64,000 nt of DNA from Methanoregula sp. (lineage in GTDB: Archaea > Halobacteriota > Methanomicrobia > Methanomicrobiales > Methanospirillaceae): positions 62,001 to 126,000 of the forward strand of contig NZ_JALOCH010000002.1 of NCBI RefSeq assembly GCF_023227875.1, read 5' to 3'. This document shows, in pieces, positions 25,632 to 35,393 of the stretch; position 1 is the first letter of the stretch, and each line of letters opens with the position of its first letter. The notes below the pieces were generated by a model, which saw only the letters and a list, made by a program, of their open reading frames with translations, was not told where the DNA came from and ran no database searches. Position numbers and translations under genes: made by a program.

Positions 25632-28600
25632 TTACTTACCCGGGAGCTTGAGCGACCCGTCACCAGGCAAACGAATTGGAGGCCCTTGGTTAGACATGGC
25701 AAAGTTAGAGTAACTCCCGAAAGCCCAACCACTGCCTCGGGAAATACCGCTTCGTGCATATTTTTCTACAGCTGTATTCATGGGGGAGTAAGGAACTGCC
25801 ATGTAAGAAACCGGACCCGCAACTACGCCACCTCCCAAAGCAATTCCAGCACCTTCCAAAGAGTAACCTTCCTTTGTTCCAGGTACTCCTAGTCCGTAAA
25901 GCACAGGTTGGGTTATTACTCTATCAACAGTATACGAAGTTCCACTCGCTGCGGCACCAGCAACAAAGGGGTTACCATATGAGGCAGTGAATGCTCCTGC
26001 TCCCGCTGCTCCACCAGCAAATCCCCCTGCTGCACGGCCTCCGAGTGTAACAAAACTGAACTGATTATGACCGGTTGTATACTGGATAGCAGCCTGCTCC
26101 CCAATATACCATCCTGTATTAGCACAAGAGCCGTAGAGACCTGCAAGTCCAATCGCCACTAACGGGTTTTTCCCGCTCGGATCAGCATACACGACAGGAT
26201 TATTTTGAACGTATGGGTACCTGTTAAGGCTTTGTGTGACAGTATCAGAACCGGTGAACGGATCTTTTGAAATAAACCGTCCGGTTTCCGGATCATAATA
26301 CCGTGCCCGGAGATAGATCAATCCGGTTTCGGAATCCATCTGTTCCCCGGTGAAAAGGAAATCATTATCCCCATTACCTGTTGTAAGCAGAGGCTCGCCA
26401 AAGGCATCGTACGAATACGTGGTTCCGGTGTTTCCGCTGCTGTCACTCAGGCTGCGTACGCTTCCCAACCCGTCGTATTGGTAATACATCAGTCCACCTG
26501 ACGAATTGGTCATCGAGATCCGTTGCAGGCCATAGAGGGAAAGAGCTGTACCCTGCGCGTCCGTTTCCGTAAGAACCTGGGGCAGGCCGCCATTGACATC
26601 CCAGACATACTCGGAAAATTCTGTGGCATTACCACTGGCGACGGCTTTGCTGATACGGTTGCCATCTCCGTCATATGCAAAGATAAGTGAGGTACCTCCC
26701 TGCACTGATACATCGACCAATCTGTTGGCAGCATCAAACTCATACGACGTTGTCCCTGCGGTTTCATTCTTTTCAATCCGGTTACCGTTGTTGTCGTAGG
26801 CGAAGGTAGTGCTGCCTGCGCTCAGCAATTGATCGCCGGCATCGTACGTGTAGGTAATTGTTGAGCTCGCGTTACCGGCATTCGTAGCCATGTTCAGCCG
26901 GTTTCCCATGGGATCGTACGTGTAGGTCACCGTTGTACCGGGGTACGTCACCGTGTGCAGGCGGTTAAGGACATCATACCCGTATGTGGTCACGAGGGTT
27001 GAGTTGCCCGGCCCGGTTTCGGTGACCTGCTGGCGATTCCCGTTGGCGTCCAGCGTGTACGCGTAACTGGTGACAACATTCGCTCCCTGCTTGTTGACCA
27101 GGTTGATCAACCGGTTGCCGTTATCGTACGTGTATGCCGTCCCTATCCCGTTGGGATACGTCATGTTCGCCAGGTTGCTGTTCGCGTCGTAACCATAACT
27201 GGTCGTGTTGCCGGTCCAGTCGGTCACGTTACTCAGCCGGTTATCGCTGTCATAGGCGTACGAGACCGTCTTACTATCAGGATACGTCATCCGGATCCTG
27301 TTGCCGACCGGGTCATAGCTGTAGGTTACGGTCTGGCCACTGGAACCGGTAACGCTTGTCAGCCGGTTGAGCCCGTCATATGCGTAACTCGTTGTCCCGG
27401 AACCGTCAGTCATCGCCAGCCTGTTACCAACCGCGTCATAAGTATAACTCACCGAGGTCTGGTCGTGATACGATACTCCGGTCAGCCGGTTCAGCGAATC
27501 ATACGTGAGGGAGGTCATGTCCCCGTTACTGTCCGTGAAACTGATCTTATTGCCCGCTGCATCATAGCTGGAGTTCGAGGTGTGTCCCAAGGGATCCGTA
27601 ACAGCGGTCAGGCGGTTCACGGGATCATACGCATACTGCATGGTGTGGCCATTCGCGTCGGTCATGGAAACAAGGTTATCCACCGTGTCATAGGTGTAAC
27701 TCACCGTTCCGCCCAGGGGATCCGTGACGTTCGCAAGCTGGTTGAGGGGATCATAGGAGTAATGTGTCGTGCTCCCCATGGCATCGGTAGAACTGATCCG
27801 GTTCCCGTTACCATCATAGCTGGTGGTCGCGCTATGGCCTAATGGATCGGTAACACTGACAAGCCGATCGAGTGCATCGTAACTGAATGTACTGGTTCTG
27901 CCTTTGGCATCAGTTGCACTAACCTGGCGCCCGACAAGATCATAGGAGAATGTTGCGGTATTCCCCGCGGCATCGGTGATGTCAACCGGATTGCCATAGT
28001 TGTCGTAGGTATGGGAGGTACCATGCCCGTTGGCATCCTGAGCTTGTATCACCTGTCCGTACTGGTCATACGTAAAAGTTGTAACATTTCCGAGCGCATT
28101 GGTAATCTGAACCGGATTGCTGTTTGTGTCGTAATTGAATGTTACCTGGCGTCCCAATGCATCCGTGCTGCTCACGGGATTATTTTTTGAATCATAGGTC
28201 TGGGCGGTGCTGTGACCCGATGGATCGATAACCTGAATGATGTTCCCGTTCGCATCATAGGAGGATGTAGTAGTATGGCCATTCGCATCGGTTGCGCTGA
28301 TCCTGTTCCCATTCCCGTCATACGCGTAAGAAATGGTATTGCCAAGTGCATCAGTCTCGCTGAGCTCCCAGAAGTGGTCGTTATAAGTGTAGTGGGTACT
28401 CCGGCCTAACGGGTCAGTTTCGGTCGTTATCCGATTATTGGTATCATAACTGAAATTGGTTACCACATCCAGAGCATTGCTTTGGCTGATAACTCGCCCA
28501 TCGCCATCATACGTATTGGTCACGATCCGGATTCCCCGGGGATTTGTTATTGAGGTCATCCGGTGGTTCCCATCGTATGTATAATCGAATTGTCCGCCAA

Positions 28601-29879
28601 TAGGATCGGCATATTGAACCAGATTATCATTCGCATCATAGGTATAGCTCAAAATCCTGCCCAGGGGATCAGTGATTGAAATGATTCGTCCTGCTGCATC
28701 ATAGGTGAAGGTCAGTCCTCTCCCGGAATAATCTGTCACGTGCGTAAGATTATTGCCGGTATAGGTAAGATTTATTGTATTTCCATTGTTATCCGCGATA
28801 TTGTTCAGTTGACCTATTGAGGTAAAGTGATACGTTATGTGATCTTTCCTTTCAAGTGTGTAGGAACCATCTGCATTCCTGGTCAGTTTATCGAAGATCC
28901 CCGGGGGTGGAGAATAGGTGCCGTTGGAACTGACATTATAGATATCGGTGCGACCGTCTTCCCTTACCACCAGTACAATTTCACTGCTGTTGATTCCTGC
29001 CAGTTTCACGTTGTAATTAAATGTCCAGCTGGAACCGAAAGGCCCGCTCATGGGATTCAGAGAATTGTAAGTACGGGTAATTGCCAGGGATAGTCCGCGC
29101 CCCGGAATGAAGAGATCCTGATACTGGTAAACATAATTCCCGTTTGCGAGATTTACCGGCTCATAGGAAAAAGGAACATATGGATTGGATCCTGGAGTGC
29201 CAGAAGTGGCCATATTTTGCAGGGAACACCCATAACAGGTGAGATTCTCTAATATTGGATTAGTCGGTTCAGGTGTTGGTGTAGGTGTTTGGCACAGTGC
29301 ATTGCAATATGTCGCACCGTTGCACGCGACACAGGCATCATAGGATGCAGTATTTGGAATATCACTGCATTGATCGTAGCCGCAGTGTGCCGGTTGTTGT
29401 GGGGGTAGACAAAGAGAGAGACAGTATGCATGACCGTTACACGCGACACACGCATCATAGGATTCAGCATCTGCAATTTCTGAACATTGATCGTATCCGC
29501 AATGTCCCGGCGGAGGTGGCGGGGGTCCTGTTGGGCAAAGACTACTGCAATACGGCGCACCGTTACACGCGACACAGGCATTATAGGACGTAATATCAGA
29601 AATTTGGGAACATTGATCGTATCCGCAATGTCCCGGCGGAGGTGACGGCGGTCCTGATGAGCAAAGATCATTGCAATACGCCGCACCGTTGTAAGCAACA
29701 CAGTCATTATAGGCTGGAATATCTGGTATATCGTCGCATGTATAGTATTTGTAAAAAAAAGGATAATCACCACAAGCACTAGCGGACATGGTTAAAAGGA
29801 CGAGACTCAATACAATTCCCACAATCCTCACAAAATTCCGAGTGGATCTGGTATCCCGTGTAAAAAATTCCAATCGCAT
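25632..29879 (-). CDS. Giant secreted RHS/YD-repeat protein with Cys-rich N-terminal repeats
   Basis: A 1415-residue protein. Residues 1-35 are a signal peptide (IVGIVLSLVLLTMSASA-C). Residues 36-200 hold four tandem Cys-rich units of about 35-40 residues (CGYDQC...SYDACVACNG..YC..LC) joined by Pro-rich linkers. From about 230 comes an RHS N-terminal block (PVNLANGNYVYQYQDLFIPG), then dozens of YD repeats (YDANGN..TDALGR), and the RHS core end GLIYLRARYYDPETGRFISKDPF near 1200. After the core lies a unique Gly/Ala-rich tail of about 176 residues. RHS shells encapsulate C-terminal toxins or adhesins. The tail has no toxin motif I recognise. Confidence 0.93.
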   Translation of the reverse strand: MRLEFFTRDTRSTRNFVRIVGIVLSLVLLTMSASACGDYPFFYKYYTCDDIPDIPAYNDCVAYNGAAYCNDLCSSGPPSPPPGHCGYDQCSQISDITSYNACVACNGAPYCSSLCPTGPPPPPPGHCGYDQCSEIADAESYDACVACNGHAYCLSLCLPPQQPAHCGYDQCSDIPNTASYDACVACNGATYCNALCQTPTPTPEPTNPILENLTCYGCSLQNMATSGTPGSNPYVPFSYEPVNLANGNYVYQYQDLFIPGRGLSLAITRTYNSLNPMSGPFGSSWTFNYNVKLAGINSSEIVLVVREDGRTDIYNVSSNGTYSPPPGIFDKLTRNADGSYTLERKDHITYHFTSIGQLNNIADNNGNTINLTYTGNNLTHVTDYSGRGLTFTYDAAGRIISITDPLGRILSYTYDANDNLVQYADPIGGQFDYTYDGNHRMTSITNPRGIRIVTNTYDGDGRVISQSNALDVVTNFSYDTNNRITTETDPLGRSTHYTYNDHFWELSETDALGNTISYAYDGNGNRISATDANGHTTTSSYDANGNIIQVIDPSGHSTAQTYDSKNNPVSSTDALGRQVTFNYDTNSNPVQITNALGNVTTFTYDQYGQVIQAQDANGHGTSHTYDNYGNPVDITDAAGNTATFSYDLVGRQVSATDAKGRTSTFSYDALDRLVSVTDPLGHSATTSYDGNGNRISSTDAMGSTTHYSYDPLNQLANVTDPLGGTVSYTYDTVDNLVSMTDANGHTMQYAYDPVNRLTAVTDPLGHTSNSSYDAAGNKISFTDSNGDMTSLTYDSLNRLTGVSYHDQTSVSYTYDAVGNRLAMTDGSGTTSYAYDGLNRLTSVTGSSGQTVTYSYDPVGNRIRMTYPDSKTVSYAYDSDNRLSNVTDWTGNTTSYGYDANSNLANMTYPNGIGTAYTYDNGNRLINLVNKQGANVVTSYAYTLDANGNRQQVTETGPGNSTLVTTYGYDVLNRLHTVTYPGTTVTYTYDPMGNRLNMATNAGNASSTITYTYDAGDQLLSAGSTTFAYDNNGNRIEKNETAGTTSYEFDAANRLVDVSVQGGTSLIFAYDGDGNRISKAVASGNATEFSEYVWDVNGGLPQVLTETDAQGTALSLYGLQRISMTNSSGGLMYYQYDGLGSVRSLSDSSGNTGTTYSYDAFGEPLLTTGNGDNDFLFTGEQMDSETGLIYLRARYYDPETGRFISKDPFTGSDTVTQSLNRYPYVQNNPVVYADPSGKNPLVAIGLAGLYGSCANTGWYIGEQAAIQYTTGHNQFSFVTLGGRAAGGFAGGAAGAGAFTASYGNPFVAGAAASGTSYTVDRVITQPVLYGLGVPGTKEGYSLEGAGIALGGGVVAGPVSYMAVPYSPMNTAVEKYARSGISRGSGWAFGSYSNFAMSNQGPPIRLPGDGSLKLPGK

Positions 29880-30058
29880 GTTTCAGTCCCCCGGATTAAC
29901 AGGGCCTCTTTTTCTCGCCATCAATCAATAGATGCACAAATATATTCATATATTTTAGTTAACAAATCAAGTTTATTAATTTTTTTAATTTACCTTTTAT
30001 AACAAAATGGCGATGCTAAAATACCACTACGGATACCCCTCACAACCGGACAACCACC

Positions 30059-31867
30059 ATGTTCAACAACTGGATAACAAATAATCTGCAGAAATTCCAT
30101 GAGGATATACAAATCCTGCGTTTTTACAGTGTCGGGGTCGGGCACCTGCTTATCGCCCTGCTCATCCTGAGCGTCCTGCTCGGATTCCTGGAAACCTTCC
30201 AGATCGTGCTGCTGTACCCGATTATGAATGCCACGATCGATTTCCAGGGCACGGAGATCGCACTGTTCGAACCATTCTATACGATCGTGCGGAGTTTTTC
30301 AATCCTGCCGGATATCGTGCTCTTCTCGCTCCTGTTTATCCTGCTGGTAATCCTGACATTCCTCGTATCCCTAACGTATAATATCGTATCCTTGTACCTT
30401 ACGAAAAAAGTGGTACTCAAAACAAAACAGGGAATTTTTGACCGGCTTATCAGGAACGATTATCAGTATTATGTCGAGAACAAACGGGGGGATATCCTCT
30501 ATAATGTCGTTACCGCTCCCTCAAACATCAGCCATTTCCTAGAAACAGGGACATTCCTGTTTTCTGAAGCGGTTATTATCCTCACGGTTGGTATCACCCT
30601 CTTCTTCGTCTCAGTAACCTCGGTCTCAGTCCTCCTTGGTTGTTGTCTCATTTTTCTTCTGGTTATCAGGGAGATCGGGAAAAAAATCTCGATCCGCCTT
30701 GGCCGGTTCCAAATGCAGTCCATGCAACGGGAAAACGAGGTGGTCAGCAATTATATTACTGGTCTGCGGCAGATCCGATCCGTGAACGGGGACACGTACT
30801 GGAGCGAGAAGTACACGGTTGCCCTGAATACATACTGGGACAAATACATCCGACTCAGTTTTTTCCGGCAACTGCCCGGTGCGATGCTCCCGTTTCTCTT
30901 TTTTATCGGGATTGCCGTGGGGGTGATCTCTCTGTATTATCTCTACCAGGAACGGTTTTTGTTTATCATACCTCTGATGGGAATATTTATTTTTTCAGCC
31001 TTGAAAGTGATCCCCCGGCTTGCCAACATCAGCGACCAGTACATGGTGATCATGAACCACTGGCCCAACCTTGAATCGGTGTACCAGCTCCTGAGCGATC
31101 CCCGTTACCAGAGATTAAGAAACGGCACGCGGATCTTCTCCACACTCTCGTCGGATATCGTGTTCGATAACGTCGTGTTCTCATATTATCCTTATCAGAA
31201 CCTGTTGGAAGGGATCAGCCTGATAATAAAACGAAAGAATGTTACTGCCCTTGTCGGCCATTCAGGTTCCGGGAAATCCACTGTTGTGTCCCTGCTCCTC
31301 CGGTATTATGATGTTGACGCCGGCTCTATTCGGGTCAACGGGTATGACCTGCGCGAATACGACCGGGCAAGTCTCCTGCAGAAAGTGGGATACGTGAGCC
31401 AGGATACCTTCGTGTATAATGTGACCGTCAGGGAAAACATTGCGTTTGGCGGCACTTATTCCAATGCGGAGATCATCGAAGCGGCAAAGAAAGCAAATAT
31501 CCACTCCTTTATCGAAAACCTCCCGAAAAAGTATGACAGCATCGCAGGTGATCATGGGATTAAATTATCCGGAGGAGAGAAACAGAGGTTTGCCATCGCC
31601 CGGGCCCTTGTCCGGAACCCGGAGATCCTGTTACTCGATGAGGCAACAAGTAACCTGGACAATGAATCGGAGGCCATAGTCCAGGATTCGATCAACCGTA
31701 TCTCCGAGAATATTACCACATTCATCATCGCGCACCGGCTCTCAACTATCCGGAAAGCCGATGCGATCTATGTCATGAGTGCCGGGAAAATTGTCGAGAC
31801 CGGTACCCATGAGGAACTAATGGAGAAGCGCGGCGCCTATTTTGAATTGTACGAGTCCGAGGGATGA
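30059..31867 (+). CDS. ABC exporter, fused TM and ATPase domains
   Basis: A 602-residue half-transporter of the MsbA/type IV ABC class. The first 330 residues hold six TM segments; the nucleotide-binding domain has Walker A VGHSGSGKST, Q-loop YVSQDTF, signature LSGGEKQRFAIARAL, Walker B ILLLDEATSNLD and H-loop IIAHRLST. It probably homodimerises and exports a lipid, glycan or peptide. It is divergent from the RHS gene across 179 bp of AT-rich DNA with TATA-like TTTTATAAC upstream, which suggests shared control. The RHS protein has its own signal peptide, so it need not be the substrate. Confidence 0.9.
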   Translation: MFNNWITNNLQKFHEDIQILRFYSVGVGHLLIALLILSVLLGFLETFQIVLLYPIMNATIDFQGTEIALFEPFYTIVRSFSILPDIVLFSLLFILLVILTFLVSLTYNIVSLYLTKKVVLKTKQGIFDRLIRNDYQYYVENKRGDILYNVVTAPSNISHFLETGTFLFSEAVIILTVGITLFFVSVTSVSVLLGCCLIFLLVIREIGKKISIRLGRFQMQSMQRENEVVSNYITGLRQIRSVNGDTYWSEKYTVALNTYWDKYIRLSFFRQLPGAMLPFLFFIGIAVGVISLYYLYQERFLFIIPLMGIFIFSALKVIPRLANISDQYMVIMNHWPNLESVYQLLSDPRYQRLRNGTRIFSTLSSDIVFDNVVFSYYPYQNLLEGISLIIKRKNVTALVGHSGSGKSTVVSLLLRYYDVDAGSIRVNGYDLREYDRASLLQKVGYVSQDTFVYNVTVRENIAFGGTYSNAEIIEAAKKANIHSFIENLPKKYDSIAGDHGIKLSGGEKQRFAIARALVRNPEILLLDEATSNLDNESEAIVQDSINRISENITTFIIAHRLSTIRKADAIYVMSAGKIVETGTHEELMEKRGAYFELYESEG

Positions 31868-32097
31868 GTTCGTCAGACTGGATACGGATCAACTCATGAA
31901 GCAGTTCACCCCGCACAAGGTATCTTCCTTTTTTCAGAATGTTATCTATCTACCGATGGCTTACTGAAGTAAAGGTGTCCGCAAAAGAATATTTAATCGC
32001 TTTCGGGATTCCTTCGTCATTATTGCTATCCATAGCGATCAATGCATTGTGGATGCATGAGATATCTCTGGTGGATTCCTTATCATCCCCCTTTGAA

Positions 32098-32575
32098 TTA
32101 CTGTTTTTTCAACCGCACAATGATAATGACCGGAAATTCCTTGTCATCATCCAGTTCTTCAAAAAAGCCGTTGATCAAAAACCTGGCAGTAAAATTTTGA
32201 TGGAAAACTCCTGCAATGACCATTGATAACATAAATCTGATACGGCTGTCTACCGATACCTTCTTCTTTGTGAACGCAAGCAATTCGTTAATCCTACAGT
32301 TTTATAAATCAAGAGTGATGGGTTAAAAAGACAAATATCCCGCCGGGCTCCAACATTTCACCAACCGCCCGGAATAACGATTCTGGCAACAGATTTATCA
32401 GAAGATCCACTTTATTTCAGGGTCATGAGCTGTGCAATGTTAGTGGCGTCACATACATGAAAGAATATTTTTATACAGATATGCAAAACGGCGTCGTTTT
32501 ATGAGGGCAATCTGGTTTTCGCTGAAGTCAAATACCACAGCGCGAGCCCCTTTTTCCGCAAGTCTCTGTTTAAAA
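32098..32575 (-). pseudogene. Decayed SAM-dependent methyltransferase
   Basis: Pieces in different minus-strand frames line up as a class I methyltransferase. KQRLAEKGARAVVFDFSENQIALIK (about 32572-32495) matches the motif I/post I region. YVCDATNIAQLMTLK comes next after a frame change. LPESLFRAVGEMLEPGGIFVFLTHHS (about 32390-32315) matches post-motif III. The region around FEELDDDKEFPVIIIVRLKK (stop near 32098) matches a C-terminus. Frameshifts and stops separate them, and the glycine-rich motif I start is missing. It sits in the 1.17-kb gap after the ABC exporter. Confidence 0.65.
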
Positions 32576-32642
32576 GAATGTGAATTGAATGTCAAAATAT
32601 TATTCTTCGATTTGAAGAAAACGAAAACGTTGAGATTACTAT

Positions 32643-32705
32643 CCTGTCAACGTTATCACTGCCCATCCCGCCAGGAACCCGAGGATCGTCCCCTTGCCAT
32701 TTCCC
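32643..32705 (-). pseudogene. Remnant of a second presenilin-type protease C-terminus
   Basis: The minus strand reads EKAGRGNGKGTILGFLAGWAVITLTG then stop, closely matching the end of the intact presenilin-type protease 400 bp away (CGGTILGFLVGWAAMGWV). About 40 bases are also similar at DNA level (CAGGAACCCGAGGATCGT is shared). Only about 60 bp are recognisable; a stop precedes it. It is a duplication relic. Confidence 0.5.
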
Positions 32706-32940
32706 CGGCCAGCCTTTTCCACAGAATATCAGCTCCCTGATTATCCAAAAGGCAACAATTAGACGATTTTTGGAGCCAGAAATGATATCCAAATGCACAA
32801 AATAACGTCAATTCAGCCGTGGTTCCAAAACCACACGCTGTAATTCGCCAAAAAACGCGAGTATCCGGAAACCGGTTTTTCAAAACGGGCTCCGATCGTC
32901 AAAATAAGCCCAAATTAAAGAGAGAGTTTTACTGTGCGAT

Positions 32941-32985
32941 TACTCTCTGAAAGAGAGTAAGAGCTTGAGAAGAACGATGTTCTTC
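32941..32985. repeat. Two adjacent perfect hairpins downstream of the presenilin-type protease gene
   Basis: TACTCTCT-GAA-AGAGAGTA (32941-32959) and GAAGAAC-GAT-GTTCTTC (32969-32985) are perfect inverted repeats, just past the 3' end of the minus-strand protease gene. The second stem belongs to the GAAGAA/TTCTTC hairpin type seen at 51.2 kb. The rest of 32706-33042 shows no gene. Confidence 0.5.
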
Positions 32986-33042
32986 GAGCATTTCGTAGCT
33001 GTCGGCCGTTCCTCAGATCAGGAGGAGCGCCCCCGGGCCCCC

Positions 33043-33936
33043 TCACACCCATCCCATCGCTGCCCAACCCACCAGGAACCCGAGGATCGTTCCCCCGCAG
33101 ATCGGCGGCAGTCCTGCCTGCGGCTTACCCGACATGACGAAGTGCAGGAGCACGGCAAGCCCGGCAACCGACCCGATGATCGCCCCGAGTGCCGGGAGAT
33201 TGAGGATACCGCCGAGTCGCGAGCCCTGTAGGAAGACATTGGCCGAGACCACGAGGATCGCGGGCATGATCATATCGCCCATACCGATGATGAACGCAGC
33301 CCGCTCGCCCCCGTCATCCAGCTTCCCGATCCCTTCTTTAATGAACGAGTAGTCCTTCCGCTTGGGGATGACGAAAAGGATCGGCGTCTTCTGGTCGATC
33401 ACACCCTCCGCCAGCGTGATCATGTGCTTTGTCTTATAGACAGAGATCGCATCGTAGGCCGCGAGGAGGACGAGGAGGATCAGGACCGGGAGGACCTCAA
33501 GCGAGGCCCCGAAGATCGCAGCAACGCCGGCGCCTATCAGGATTCCAAGGCCATCGATGATGTACCATTCCGGGTACTTGTAGAGCAGGACGGTTGCAAG
33601 GATCGCGATGACGAGCGCAATAATGGTTGCAAGATCGGTTGCCCCCAGGGCAGCGTACATGATGGCGGCAAAGATGTAGCAGAACGTGAGGAAGAGCGAG
33701 AGCCCGATGACGACGCCAATGATCCGCTTCAGGTCATATTTTATCAGCACCAGCAAAAATGCCGTGAAGACCAGCAGGATCGCAATGAAATACACCGGGT
33801 TTGCCATATCCCCCGGGTCTTCGAAGGCAACGATGCCCGAGGCCTGCACGGGAAGCGAGAGGAGGACGGCGCCGATCTCGACCGCGAGGAGCAGGAGCGG
33901 CATCGCGAGGAGGGGGATGAGATTCTTGGTATCCAT
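33043..33936 (-). CDS. Presenilin/signal-peptide-peptidase-type intramembrane aspartyl protease (A22 family)
   Basis: A 297-residue protein with nine predicted TM segments. The catalytic motifs are clear: YD (AAYDAISVYKTKH, D162), GxGD (IIGMGDMIMP, D221), and the PAL motif (NLPALGAI, about 248-250). It is the archaeal PSH family that cleaves TM helices within the membrane. A duplicated remnant of its C-terminus lies downstream. The gene is divergent from the small TM/coiled-coil gene at 34008. Confidence 0.92.
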   Translation of the reverse strand: MDTKNLIPLLAMPLLLLAVEIGAVLLSLPVQASGIVAFEDPGDMANPVYFIAILLVFTAFLLVLIKYDLKRIIGVVIGLSLFLTFCYIFAAIMYAALGATDLATIIALVIAILATVLLYKYPEWYIIDGLGILIGAGVAAIFGASLEVLPVLILLVLLAAYDAISVYKTKHMITLAEGVIDQKTPILFVIPKRKDYSFIKEGIGKLDDGGERAAFIIGMGDMIMPAILVVSANVFLQGSRLGGILNLPALGAIIGSVAGLAVLLHFVMSGKPQAGLPPICGGTILGFLVGWAAMGWV

Positions 33937-34007
33937 GGGTGATCTCCGTTGGGGTAGTCAGCTTGATGTTCGTTAGATTAATTAGTGTGCTCTCATCATC
34001 TAAAAGC

Positions 34008-34322
34008 ATGGAGATACGCGATTACTTACCCGACATTATGCTTACTGTCATCATGGTGGTTTCCACCCTCGTACTGATCCTCCGTTTCTGGCAGGACCTG
34101 ATGATCGCTGTTGCCGCAGCCCTGATGATGCTCTCGATCGGGGGACTCTTCCTCTCGCTCGAGGTCAAGATGCGCCGGCTCGAACAGAGCGTGATCACCC
34201 GCGAGCGGATGCTGCGGACAAACCTCGAGGAGATCTCCAACCGCATGGTGGAGAAATACGATATGGCGATCACCCATCTCGACGAGCACGTTGCCGAACT
34301 CTCGCACCGGGCATACAAGTAA
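34008..34322 (+). CDS. Small membrane protein with two TM segments and a coiled coil
   Basis: Starting at MEIRDYLPDIMLTVIMVV (an upstream in-frame ATG adds residues not needed), it has 104 residues. Two N-terminal TM helices (LTVIMVVSTLVLILRFW and MIAVAAALMMLSIGGLFLSL) are followed by a charged helical segment (EVKMRRLEQSVITRERMLRTNLEEISNRM) likely to form a coiled coil. The family is unknown to me. It is 24 bp upstream of the FEN1 gene and may be cotranscribed with it. Confidence 0.65.
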   Translation: MEIRDYLPDIMLTVIMVVSTLVLILRFWQDLMIAVAAALMMLSIGGLFLSLEVKMRRLEQSVITRERMLRTNLEEISNRMVEKYDMAITHLDEHVAELSHRAYK

Positions 34323-34346
34323 GCAGACAGAATGGCAGGCTGAACA

Positions 34347-35348
34347 ATGGGCGTTGCACTACGGGATATCATCGCAGATTATAAGACGCCGGTCACGTGG
34401 GAGGCGCTCTCGGGCATCGCGGCAATCGATGCGAACAATGCCCTGTACCAGTTCCTCACCATCATCCGGCAGCCGGACGGGACGCCGCTGATGGACCGGC
34501 AGGGCCGGGTCACGTCCCACCTCTCCGGCATCCTCTTCCGTATCGCGAATTTCATGGAGAAGGGGATAAAACCGGTCTTTGTCTTTGACGGGAAACCAAC
34601 GGAGCTGAAGCAGGCGACCATTGACGAGCGCCGGAAGCTCCGCGATACTGCCGGGATTAAATGGAAGGAAGCGGTGGAGCGGGGCGACGAGGCCGAGGCA
34701 TACAAGCAGGCCCGGTCATCGACACGGGTCGACGCAACGATCATCGCGACCTCCAAGGAACTGCTGGGGCTGATGGGGATCCCGTTTGTCCAGGCGCCGG
34801 GCGAGGGCGAGGCACAGGCATCGTACATGGTGGTAAAGGGGGATGCCCGGTACGTTGTTTCGCAGGACTACGATACGCTCCTTTTCGGTGCCCCGATGCT
34901 TGTCCGTAACCTGACGGTATCGGGTAAGAGGAAGATCCGGGGCCGGCAGATCACGGTTAGTCCCGAGCGGATCGTGCTCGCGGACACCCTTGCCGGCCTG
35001 AAACTGACCCGCGAACAGCTGATCGAGATCGGTATCCTTGTGGGGACCGACTTCAACCCGGGGGTCGAAGGGGTTGGCGCAAAGACCGGGCTGAAGATCG
35101 TGCAGAAAGGCGAGTTTGCGGCAAAACTTGCGGAGAAGCAGCCGGACTTTGACCCGTCGCCGGTGATGGATATGTTCCTCCACCCGCCGGTAACGGACGA
35201 TTACTCCCTTGCGGCGGGACATCCCGATGCTGAGGGAATCAGGAAGATGCTTTGCGATGGCTATGACTTTTCTCCGGAGAGGGTGGACAAGGCAATGGAA
35301 GGGTTCACGGTGAAAGCCGGGCAGAAAACGCTGGAGAGCTGGTTCTGA
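34347..35348 (+). CDS. fen: Flap endonuclease 1
   Basis: A 333-residue FEN1. The N-region IAAIDANNALYQFL, VFDGKPTELKQATIDERR, and the I-region VQAPGEGEAQASYMVVKGDARYVVSQDYDTLLFG contain the acidic two-metal active site. A helix-hairpin-helix around ILVGTDFNPGVEGVGAKTGLKI follows. The C-terminal QKTLESWF is a textbook PCNA-interacting motif (QxxLxxWF). It removes 5' flaps in Okazaki fragment maturation and repair. Confidence 0.96.
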   Translation: MGVALRDIIADYKTPVTWEALSGIAAIDANNALYQFLTIIRQPDGTPLMDRQGRVTSHLSGILFRIANFMEKGIKPVFVFDGKPTELKQATIDERRKLRDTAGIKWKEAVERGDEAEAYKQARSSTRVDATIIATSKELLGLMGIPFVQAPGEGEAQASYMVVKGDARYVVSQDYDTLLFGAPMLVRNLTVSGKRKIRGRQITVSPERIVLADTLAGLKLTREQLIEIGILVGTDFNPGVEGVGAKTGLKIVQKGEFAAKLAEKQPDFDPSPVMDMFLHPPVTDDYSLAAGHPDAEGIRKMLCDGYDFSPERVDKAMEGFTVKAGQKTLESWF

Positions 35349-35393
35349 ACCGGATTATGGGATCCCCTTTTTAAAAAAGAGACCTGATCCCGC

